A stretch of DNA of 64,000 bases, taken from contig OX485809.1 of NCBI GenBank assembly GCA_950295325.1, positions 10,292,001 through 10,356,000 of the forward strand, read 5' to 3'. The notes beneath the pieces were generated by a model. That model made no database searches and was not told the DNA's origin. It worked only from the letters and a program-made list of their open reading frames with translations. Both the position numbers and the translations under genes were made by a program. Shown here one piece after another: positions 56,501 through 64,000 of the stretch (position 1 is the first letter of the stretch; each line of letters opens with the position of its first letter). The DNA comes from Polytrichum commune (taxonomy: Eukaryota; Streptophyta; Polytrichopsida; Polytrichales; Polytrichaceae).

Positions 56501-57562
56501 TGCATTTGTAGAGACTCTCACTTGTAGTAGATGCATATTAGAAAAGTTGTACTGGTTAGTGGGAGTGGGTTCAATCATCACAGTTTACTGATGGTATCTC
56601 AAACTCACCTTATTCTTTTCAGGTGGCTATCTCACCAAAGGACCAATTTATATGCACTGGGGGCGATGATCAGAAAGTGGTGGGTTTTGACATACACGTT
56701 TGCTTTATCCTCAATATTGTAACATATATTAATTTTCTTAACTGTATAAGAGACCTCCAGTCCATGACCTATCCATTTATGAGGCCAAGCCTCAAGGCAG
56801 GTCATTGTGTCCGTTTGGTGTCTCTTTTTTAGACCTTATCGTACACACCTTAAGGCTACAAGAAGTTGTGCAATCATCAAGTCATTCCAATGGGTTGTAC
56901 TAACAGGCTCAGATTAGGCATTGAGTTGTGTCTTGATAGCGTAAGGCTACTATTAGTGATGGCTCAATGCATTCACCTAAAAGCATTGGTGCAGGCTGCC
57001 TAGCTTATTGTGTAACTCCGTAAGACTTCGAATAAAGAAGGGACAAACATGAGAGCCATGCCACCAACCTTAAAGACAAACTTAAGAAAGTAGAATTATG
57101 AAAATAATGGCCTTAAGGTGGACACCGATGCTTTCGAGAATTTATAATATAGTTGAAAGCTTAGGACGCTAACCGATTTGTGACATTCCACAAATTTCAT
57201 TAAATATATACTGAATTCCTCAAACATTAGCATCTCCAAATTTTAAACAAAATGACCAATCAATTGTATATAGGTAGGATTCTCCTTTCTTTCTTTTTCA
57301 AATTTGGAAAAGTAAAGTTGGGTGTGGTTGGATTATTATTATTTTTATTTAACGTTCTAGTCCACCTGCTTTGTATCATGGGGGGACTTATTTTAAGGCA
57401 CAAGTTAAGAAATTAAATCCAAGAACTAGTACAAAAGCCTAACATTTCATAAATGATATGCTGCAGGTTTTGTACCAGAATATGCGATCAGAGTCATGTC
57501 CTCGATGGCGATTGACACATCCTCTTTGCGAGGATCCACTGGCATCTAGTATAGAACGTTGA
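47514..57562 (+). CDS. Plant WD40-repeat protein with conserved N-terminal domain, 21 exons
   Basis: My reconstruction gives 21 exons: 47514-47834, 48298-48499, 49086-49165, 49422-49515, 50127-50220, 51031-51230, 51396-51527, 51821-51960, 52330-52392, 52609-52680, 52952-53017, 53205-53319, 53820-53916, 54551-54710, 54861-54921, 55368-55450, 55605-55825, 56079-56210, 56382-56457, 56623-56679, 57467-57562. They total 2562 nt (853 aa) in one frame. The N-terminus (VWIWLQSLNRKDVVEASDVT) is a compact conserved-looking domain, followed by a basic linker (KRNKRPRSWYSP). Residues from about 422 form WD40 blades: VLDVRFHPGGDPLLVVSC, IVQIWDIDALANITTFPAHE, GAGDGSVNLFDLRSGG, DARWFQDEAILVTASGTG, FICTGGDDQKV. 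The end is LTHPLCEDPLASSIER. It is probably a scaffold; I cannot name a partner or symbol. The acceptors of exons 9 and 15 lack good pyrimidine tracts. Confidence 0.85.
48611..48835. mobile_element. Foldback MITE copy 1, in intron 2 of the WD40 gene (truncated)
   Basis: Starts ATTAGAGTTACCC and contains GGGAGTTGGTTGTTCTGTAT, CCATGTTTGGCAAGTTTT and GGTGCATGC, matching the left arm of the full element at 50.6 kb. It stops soon after the centre (TCAATGAACC). Confidence 0.65.
49617..49985. mobile_element. Foldback MITE copy 2, in intron 4 of the WD40 gene
   Basis: The left arm (GGAGTTGGACCCC, GTTGTTTTGCATACAA, GTCGTGCATGC) and right arm (ACCAAACATGGATGGTCTTT, ATGCATAACAACCAACTCCC, GTTAGAGGATGACTCTAAT) are mutually complementary, so nearly the whole element can fold back. 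Confidence 0.7.
50631..50974. mobile_element. Foldback MITE copy 3, in intron 5 of the WD40 gene
   Basis: A 344-bp element starting ATTAGAGTCATCCTTAAATT and ending AATCAAAGGATAACTCTAAT. Arms of about 150 bp are complementary (CACTTTCCATGTTTAGTAAG against CTTACCAAACATGGAAAGTG) around a short centre with GCATGCC. No coding capacity. Confidence 0.75.
53430..53758. mobile_element. MITE with TACACTAAA ends, second family, in intron 12 of the WD40 gene
   Basis: The left end TACACTAAATAGTCCTATT and right end AATAGAACTGTTTAGTGTA are imperfect inverted repeats of about 20 bp. The interior (GTGGGCCAC, GGAAGTCTCCAGGAAGACTT, CCCAGGGTCTTGG-like) is shared with 59,248-59,525 and 62,692-62,985. Confidence 0.7.
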
Positions 57563-57928
57563 GGACATCATTTAGGTGATGAATTTTATGCATTTAAACT
57601 CGCTTGAAATGCTTGCCTATGCACAAGGTTCACAAAACTTTTAATTCACCATCCAATTGGATTTCATAGCTCAAGGTTGAAAATGGTTATTCCACAATTT
57701 GGTAGGTTCAGTTTGAATACTCAGCCAAGCCAAGATTTGCATGAACGGGATGCACTTTGCTGGCAAATTCCCAAGTGTAGTTGTAGCAAACCAAGCTCAA
57801 ACATTCAAAAGTCCCTGACAACGTGATGATTCTTGAACATAAAACAGAGGACTTCCATGTAATTCATGGAACCATTTTAAGATGCCTTTCCCAACAACAA
57901 TAACGAGTGCCCTAATATGTCAATGAAC
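57563..57928. other. 3' flank of the WD40 gene
   Basis: Presumed 3' UTR and intergenic DNA; no gene or element recognised. Confidence 0.35.
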
Positions 57929-58133
57929 AAGGACAATTGACTGCTAGTTACGGATGAACTGGTTGGGTTTAAGAATTAACTGGTTGAAGTTCAAGACTTT
58001 AGAAAAATCACTGATCATTTGAGGAATCTATGGAATATTCAAACTAATAGAGAAAAACTGGAACACCACAACACATAACCAGTTGGACTTGGAAACACTA
58101 GATTTACAACCGACTATGCCCAAACATTTCTCT
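57929..58133 (+). mobile_element. CCGGTT-rich MITE, copy 3 (degraded)
   Basis: GATGAACTGGTTGGGTTTAA, TAACTGGTTGAAGTTCAAGA and AACCAGTTGGACTTGGAAAC match the family seen at 3.8, 18.0 and 63.5 kb. The CCGGTT cores have mutated to CTGGTT, consistent with methylation-driven CpG decay. Confidence 0.6.
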
Positions 58134-59247
58134 TGGACACTGCTATATGTGAACTGTAATTATCTCTAATAATTGACACCATGGTTTGGATGCAAATCAC
58201 AACTATGGTCCTCAAAAGCTACAACAAATATAAACTTTTTGGACTGCACCATGAAACAATCAGTCATGATTTGCACCTTTGGCAACAGTACCTTAGGTCG
58301 GTGAGTCTTAAATGGTTACTTTTATGAGAGCCCATTCTTTCACAACCAGGTAAAGATGATCATCAAATCCAAATAGAAGCTATAACCACTTTCCTCTTTA
58401 TTTATAAAGCTCATATGAATATCTTGTTTATTCTCAAAGCTAAGATTTTCTTTCCTCTTAACCCTTCATTGCCACATACTTTTTCTCAAAAAGGACCCAC
58501 CATGGAGCCATGTCACGTCTTGAGCCCCCCCACTTGGCATGGAGTTTCTTAATTCTTCAAGCATAGATAGGTGCAAGTATCATTTGGAGTTCATGATGTG
58601 GTGGCCAGACAAAGACATGAAGTGTGTATTTTACAAACCTACATACATACATCCATCCATATGTTTCTATATTTATTGTGGGTCCTCATGCATCCAACCA
58701 TCCAAATTAAGGAAAAACAACATTTTCACTACAATGATGAGTCCAATTAGTGTGTGTGGTACTAATTCTTGAAACGCAAACTATTTTGCCAAGTCTCAAG
58801 ATCAGTGAGGGTTGAAGTTTTTATTGAGTGATATTAAATGCATGAATACATGCTCATTTACCATACATTGCAACGAAATTAGTGCGTGCTCTAAGGTGTA
58901 TGTAGAGTGATAAAACATTATATGCAAAGCAAATAGTGCCGGTATGATAAGTGCTTCCTAGATATGTTGGTGGCACTAATTTCATAACGTGAAGAAGTTT
59001 AGTGTCACCTTCATTAATTTCTCACACTCATTATTAGCCCCCCCCCATTAATTGGAATAATCAATGTAGCTGCCTAAACTTGGGAGCCTCAACTTTGCAG
59101 GCAAGGGAACTATCACATGTGAGCGTACTTCTCATCTAATCAACATAAAAACTTGACCCCATGTACTTTTGTGGCTAATTCATATCAAATCACTTGGACT
59201 AGACTAACACGCGGTCTTTGCAACACCTACACAAAACAATGCTATTA
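58134..59247. other. Intergenic, no gene seen
   Basis: AT-rich; no supported gene or defined element. Confidence 0.4.
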
Positions 59248-59525
59248 TTATGGGTCATAGTAATTTTCTAGAGCCCACACCATTTCTTAAAATGAGAAAT
59301 AATGTGGACCACATTGATTGTTCCTTTAGAAAATCAATGTTTTGTGCTACATTTGTCCTATCACTAATATTCAATCTATTGGTCGGATGTCTTAATGAAG
59401 ACTTAAGGGAAGATCCAAAATCTTGGACCTACGTTGGTTCCACTTTGACTAGAAAATTAGTGTGGCCTACACTAATTATTTTCACGCTAATTTTTCACCC
59501 ACATTGATAGGCGTATTTAATGTAG
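59248..59525. mobile_element. MITE fragment of the 53.4-kb family, abutting the Harbinger element
   Basis: GGGTCATAGTAATTTTCTAG, GTGTGGCCTACACTAATTAT and TTTTCACCCACATTGATAGG align with 62,692-62,985 and, more distantly, with 53,430-53,758. Its right tip (TATTTAATGTA) lies immediately before the TTA duplication of the Harbinger transposon. Confidence 0.6.
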
Positions 59526-59886
59526 TTAGGGCATCTGCAGTCGTCCCCCGCCAAATGCCCCCGGCAACGGGCATTGACGGGGCCACTGCGGGACCCGGGA
59601 GGGCCGTGACGGGAGGGCCGCCCAATCGTGGCCCGCAAAGGGCTCCCGGTACCCTCAACCGGTTCATCTGTAGCGTGGCGGGCCAGTTGGCCAGAGCAGT
59701 CGATGAGCTGAATTGCTCCTACCAGAGCAGGAAGGGCCAGAGCTTGAAGCTCTTTCGAAACTGGAGAATTACTGTTTGAGAGGAAGGGCATGTGTGGGAA
59801 TTTGTTATTGAGGGGAGTGTATTTTGTGTAGAGATAGGAGAAGACTTTGCAATTTTATTGCAACTCTTTACTGTTAGGAAGGTGTC

Positions 59887-60168
59887 ATGGAGAGTTGGGA
59901 GGATGAGCTTGAGAGAAACCTATGTTTTGATTTAGGGTTTGAAGAAGACATGGAAGACGAATTTGAGAATGAGTTATTCATGCAGATGGTTGATGTTGTA
60001 TCATCTGAGCTTTTGGGGGAGTGTAGTTCCACTCCCCCAGTTCGTGGGAGTGTACCCGGAAGGAAGAATGTGTTCCGTGATAGAGAAACATGTATCATAT
60101 CATTCATGCACAAGTTTGATATGTATTTCATTCCTATATTCTTGGAAAAAAAAATGCATTTTTATTGA
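59887..60168 (+). pseudogene. Harbinger transposase, N-terminal fragment
   Basis: MESWEDELERNLCFDLGFEE starts an acidic leader, then a segment RGSVPGRKNVFRDRETC that matches the conserved start of plant PIF/Harbinger transposases (GSVPG..xxRDRE followed by HxRL..YF). After that the reading becomes unlike the family and stops near 60,166. The downstream DDE nuclease domain that should carry out cut-and-paste transposition is absent from the element, so this is a truncated gene. Confidence 0.65.
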
Positions 60169-60839
60169 GAGTAGAAATGGGCATTTAGGTTTAGACCTTG
60201 TCCAAAGTTTCTGTAAACAAACTCTTGACCTCCTATAATCCCATTCGGATTTGCATCCACTGCACTTGAGTTTTCTACACTATACAATCCTTGAGGGTGA
60301 GAGTATGCTACATTTCTATGTCCAAGAAAATTAGATTCAATGCTTGGTGCTTGAGATTGGTGCTAGGTGTTTGGGATGATCCCTGAATCCTCCCAGTAGT
60401 CACCTTGGGAATCATCTGTACAGAGTACAAGAGAACAACAAAATTAATAATAATAATAAAAACACCCATTGCAAACATGCTTAAATCAAGCATGAGTTAA
60501 AACGACAAGGTCCATTGTCTCTGCAGCTGCTTGTTTGGCATGACTTGACTCAACAACGAAGGAAAGAAGGAAACTTGTGTACTGTCAAAAGAGGTGGTTA
60601 CAGATTGAATGAGATTTAGCTCAAGGACACCGATTTCTACAACCACGGCCCCTGTCTGTGTTTGGTCTTATCCAAAAAGGCACCGATCCCGCATGAAAAC
60701 AACATGGTTGATTGCTATCACTCATTTGTGTACAATACCCCCATACTTTTACCCGACTGGGAGCTCAGAAAAGCAAGCATTCTTCACCGTATGCACGGTG
60801 TTGGACGTCATAAATTAAGTCTGCATGCAGCTGAAAAAT

Positions 60840-62116
60840 TCACCACCAATTGGTAGAGTCGGCAGAGAGACTTTGGAGAGAGAGAGAGAGAGTGCGTCCA
60901 AACAGAGGGCTTTCGGGAGCAGGGGAAGGTTCGCAATAGATTAAAAACAAATAACTTGAAGCGTCAACCTGAATTGCGTGGCTGAGTTCCGTACCTGGCA
61001 ATTCAAAGTCGTTGCGGTTCGAAGGAGGTGCCGCTATTGGAGGAGTCGGGAGCCTCGGCCCGCGCTGGACCGTCAAAGCGGGGTGGAGCGTTGGAGCAGT
61101 CTGTGCCGCAGGTAGAGGAGCGGCCGACGGAGTACTTCGGGGAGCAGTTGCAGCAGTCCGGGGTTGTTTCCTCCGCTGGTCCTCTGCCTCTCGCTCCTGC
61201 ATGAGCTTGTCATGCTCAGCCTTTTCACGGTCCGCCACCCGCTTCTCCGCTTCGATCCGCTGCTTTATCCTCTCCAGTTCCTCAGTGCGTCGAAGCTGAA
61301 AGTACTCTCTAGCGCCCTGGTCTAGCTCCTCCATATTCATCTTGAACAAGGTCATCGCGGAGTGATCTTGCATGGCCTCCACCTTCCACATGTTGGCGGC
61401 GGCCATTTGCTCGGTAGCCCTTGCCTGAGTTTTGAGGATAGAGTCTCGGCACCCAGCCTCGAGAAGGTCCTGCTTTGCAGCCTTCTGCCCCCTTGGCCTG
61501 ACCAGCTCTCGGGCTGCACTCTCGACACTACCGAAACCCTCCCCCTCGGCGCTGGCACCCTCCCCGTCGACGTGCTCCTGAACATCCCCCTCGTGTGTAG
61601 GCTGCGTGGGCATTGTGGCTCTCCGAGCTGCCATGGCCAAACCTCCCAGACTCCCAGACTCCCTTCTCCACCGTGAGTCCTCTTCTGCACGTCCAGAGGA
61701 GATTCCCACCACCTGGGCACCTCTCTTAACAAAGTCCAACAATGCAGGAAGGTAAATCCTTGCTGCTTGGGGTGTCTATCTCTATAATATTCTAACGCAC
61801 GCTCTAGCACATCCTCCATTGAGGTGCCTGACTCTCTACAATCGGAAACCTGCTTGTACGCACCACAAAACTTGGCGACGTCATGCTTGATGCTCCCCCA
61901 CTTGGTCTCTAGAGATCTTGCAGGTCGCAACGGACTCCCCCTTGCCTTCACGCGATTGAAGTGAGTGGTGATGCGCTCCCAAAATGCAATGTTGCGTTGG
62001 CCATTTCCACAAATTGGGTCCTGCGACACAGCCAAAAAACTCCTACACAAGCATGTCTCCTCCTCTACTGAAAAGTTCTTCCCTTTCCTCCCCCTTCCTG
62101 CCTCCAAGCCTGCCAT
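60840..62116 (-). pseudogene. Harbinger Myb/SANT-like accessory protein, frameshifted
   Basis: Starting at the ATG complementary to 62114-62116, MAGLEAGRGRKGKNFSVEEE opens a Myb/SANT-like DNA-binding domain (FWERITTHFNRVK, SLETKWGSIKHDVAKFCG, then GFTFLHCWTLLREVPRW). The C-terminal half lies in another frame (61742 down to about 60,840): RPRGQKAAKQDLLEAG, MTLFKMNMEELDQGAREYFQ, then a charged coiled coil (RIEAEKRVADREKAEHDKL) and a Pro/Ala-rich tail. This is the layout of plant proteins annotated as NAM-associated C-terminal/GST-T3-like, which help transposase enter the nucleus and bind element ends. The frames are separated by an 8-bp tandem duplication at 61,643-61,663; without it they would be continuous. 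Confidence 0.75.
61643..61663. repeat. 8-bp tandem duplication that breaks the Myb-like frame
   Basis: CTCCCAGA is present twice followed by a partial CTCCC. Removing one 8-bp copy restores reading from SLGG into LAMAARRATMPTQ, so the duplication is the probable inactivating event. Confidence 0.7.
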
Positions 62117-62312
62117 GGTGGCGTTGACTGAGTTTAGAGGGAGGAAAACTTCTCCCTGCAAAGGTGCAACTTTTGGAGAGACCGGGAGCTCAATGGCGTC
62201 CCTCGGCAGTTTGGAGCGACGGGTGCGGAGTCCGTTGGGAGGCCCTTTTTGCTGCGGGCCCACCATGCACCGTTGGCGGGAGCCGTTGGCGAGCCCACTG
62301 CAAGTGCCCTTA

Positions 62313-62691
62313 TGGTGTCAAATGAACTACAAAAGTAACTTCTGGACTATATAATATTTTAGTGCTTGTGTGGGACAAATGAGAGGTGCGCTCATATGCA
62401 ATAATTCCCTCTCTCCAACTTTGCAACCATTAGATCTTCTCAATTTTTTTGAAACAAAATAGATTTAACTTCCTAGATCTTCATAATGAAGTCGATCTTC
62501 ACAAATGTCTCCTTGTGGTCTTGTTGGTGTTTGGTATAAAATCTACACCTACCCACACACCACTCCAATACATGTAGATGTCTAATTAAGGTAAGTAATT
62601 GAATAAGGCCCCTTCACCTTTTATGGCTCCAAAGCGCATTTATGATATAACACTCTCTCTCAATATTATATTCTAGTTTCATGAGTCCTAG
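62313..62691. repeat. Intergenic with a dispersed repeat fragment
   Basis: About 62,480-62,600 belongs to the AAATCTACACCTACCCA repeat family seen near 17.2, 23.6 and 27.8 kb. Confidence 0.4.
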
Positions 62692-62985
62692 TGTTGTGGG
62701 CCATAGTCATTTTCTAGAGCCTACATGTAAAAAAATTATATATGTGGGCCACAATATTTTTCAACCCACATTAGTTGTTTTTTTTCCTAGAAAATTGATG
62801 TGGGTGATTATTGTACATTGTGCTACTTTTGATGTAAGGTAACTATTTTTAAATTTTTTTTAATTGTAAGGTGTCAGTCAAAAGCCTCAAGGATAGACTA
62901 AGGTAAAGGCCCAGGGTCTTGGACTCACTCTAACTATTTCCACGCTAATTTTCCACCCACAGTAAAAGGACTATTTACTATACCT
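62692..62985. mobile_element. MITE of the 53.4-kb family, third copy
   Basis: GTGGGCCATAGTCATTTTCT, GGCCCAGGGTCTTGGACTC and CCACGCTAATTTTCCACCCA align with 59,248-59,525. Its right tip reads ATTTACTATA, a mutated TTTAGTGTA. Confidence 0.6.
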
Positions 62986-63529
62986 TCCAATGAGAATACA
63001 AGTTTTAAAAGCTTGAAACCCATATCCAAAGTCCGAAATGTATATACGACATATGGATTTAAGTATATGCAGATTTGTGCATGAATGTTGGACAAGTCCA
63101 ACTGTCAATATGACGCACACTAGATCATAAAATTACACAAATATGGTGGTTGGCGAACATGGAATACAAACATTTGAGTTTGTAGTGGTTGTATTGTTAT
63201 ATTTTTCTTGGTTTCGTTTGATGCTTTTGTCCTCACAAGTGCACATCCTGTACTATTCTTGGACAATCGGTTTCTCTAAATATACTGAAATGTTAGTTAT
63301 ATGAGAGCAAGCCATTATAAGTCATATGTAAATTTTACTTGAAGAATTCATAGGAGACGCATATGAATTCCAAACCTAAGAACTTAAAATTTTCATGTAT
63401 GCCATCATGTAATTCATGTTTTTGTCATCAAACCCCTACATATCCTAAACTCTTAATTTGTCCAAGATAGTTGCACTCCCCTTACATATCCTCAAATCTC
63501 AACAGTTATATCTTATGGGTCTCCATTCA
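62986..63529. other. Intergenic, no gene seen
   Basis: AT-rich; nothing supported. Confidence 0.4.
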
Positions 63530-63742
63530 TAACATGAAGCTAGTTACAGATGAGCTGGTTGAGTTTGAGAAATGACCGGTTGAAGTTCAATAGTGTAGGA
63601 ATAGTACCCACCATTTTAGAGGAATCTAAGGAATATACTTCAAATTAATAAAGAAAAACTGAACGATGTCATCATGTGACTGGTTGGCTGGACTTGAAAA
63701 CACTAGGATTTTGACCGGTTAATGCCCAACAATCTTCATGGA
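63530..63742 (+). mobile_element. CCGGTT-rich MITE, copy 4
   Basis: GATGAGCTGGTTGAGTTTGA, TGACCGGTTGAAGTTCAA, TTTTAGAGGAATCTAAGGAA and TTTTGACCGGTTAATGCCCA place it in the same family as 3,827-4,039. Confidence 0.6.
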
Positions 63743-64000
63743 CGATGCCGTATATTTTCAACAAAAACTATTCAGGAGTCAAGAAACATAGATTTTGTGG
63801 GATGATTTGCTGCTTGGTGCCACAAATTTGACATTGATAGCCTACCCACATTTACTGGTGCATGCCACCAATGAACGGTTCCTACCAGCACTGGTTACAT
63901 TCACTGGCTCTCACTGGCTAAATCAATTCTAAAGTGGTCCATGCTGATAGTAATTATTCGCTGGTGGCCCGCATCAGTAAGTGTGGGTGGGCTATGAGTT

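Larger units (their letters stand above)
59529..62309. mobile_element. PIF/Harbinger transposon with intact ends, internally defective
   Basis: A 2,781-bp element flanked by TTA at 59526-59528 and 62310-62312. The left end is GGGCATCTGCAGTCGTCCC; the right end read inward is GGGCACTTGCAGTGGGCTC, giving inverted repeats of about 14 bp plus weaker matches (CCGCCAA / TCGCCAAC). It is much richer in GC than its surroundings. Inside are the N-terminal part of a transposase (plus strand) and a Myb/SANT-like accessory gene (minus strand) in convergent orientation, the usual two-gene content of this superfamily. No DDE catalytic region was found, so it is non-autonomous. Confidence 0.85.

Noticed and set aside
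59462-59779. Frame VVPRQMPPATGIDGATAGPG at the left end of the Harbinger element
   Set aside because: It lies across the terminal inverted repeat and GC-rich subterminal region, with no match to transposase. The real transposase start is at 59887.

Overview
This is a stretch of nuclear DNA from a land plant. Genes are split by GT-AG introns, intergenic DNA is AT-rich and full of short transposable elements, and three genes encode proteins I recognise as plant types: the C-terminus of THO complex subunit 3 (TEX1), a UBE2W/UBC15-18 class ubiquitin-conjugating enzyme, and a large WD40 protein. The low gene density, the atypical kinase and the many miniature inverted-repeat elements (MITEs) suggest a seed-free plant (bryophyte, lycophyte or fern). 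I cannot name the species.

Layout. 0-1 kb: the last two exons of THO3/TEX1, entering from the left. 2-4.1 kb: a MITE, a tRNA-derived SINE and a CCGGTT-rich MITE. 5.5-11.3 kb: a tandem duplication carrying two copies of a small gene I do not recognise. Its N-terminus is built from a 51-bp repeat (5 units in one copy, 3 in the other), and substitutions between copies show purifying selection in the sense frame. 11.3-29 kb: gene-poor and repeat-rich, with a decayed Myb/trihelix-like gene (12.6-13.3 kb), two hAT-like MITEs (15.1 and 16.7 kb), a decayed gene of unknown family (22.3-23.2 kb), a perfect Tourist/Harbinger MITE (26.6 kb) and an 89-bp minisatellite (28.3-29.0 kb). 29.6-32.6 kb: the complete six-exon E2 gene (162 aa). 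35.9-37.0 kb: a large inverted repeat.

39.2-44.1 kb: a long exon of Ser/Thr-Pro-rich 51-bp repeats, two abutting MITEs, then the catalytic exon of an atypical protein kinase. The two exons are phase-compatible and may be one gene. 47.5-57.6 kb: a 21-exon WD40 gene (853 codons by my reconstruction) whose introns hold three copies of one foldback MITE plus another MITE. 59.5-62.3 kb: a PIF/Harbinger transposon with intact ends and TTA target-site duplications. Its transposase lacks the catalytic part and its Myb-like accessory gene is broken by an 8-bp tandem duplication.

The intact genes have separate housekeeping roles (mRNA export, ubiquitination, a WD40 scaffold) and form no pathway. The most novel items are the duplicated 51-bp-repeat gene and the atypical kinase with its possible repeat-rich N-terminus. 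All family names come from reading translations by eye; no database search was possible.
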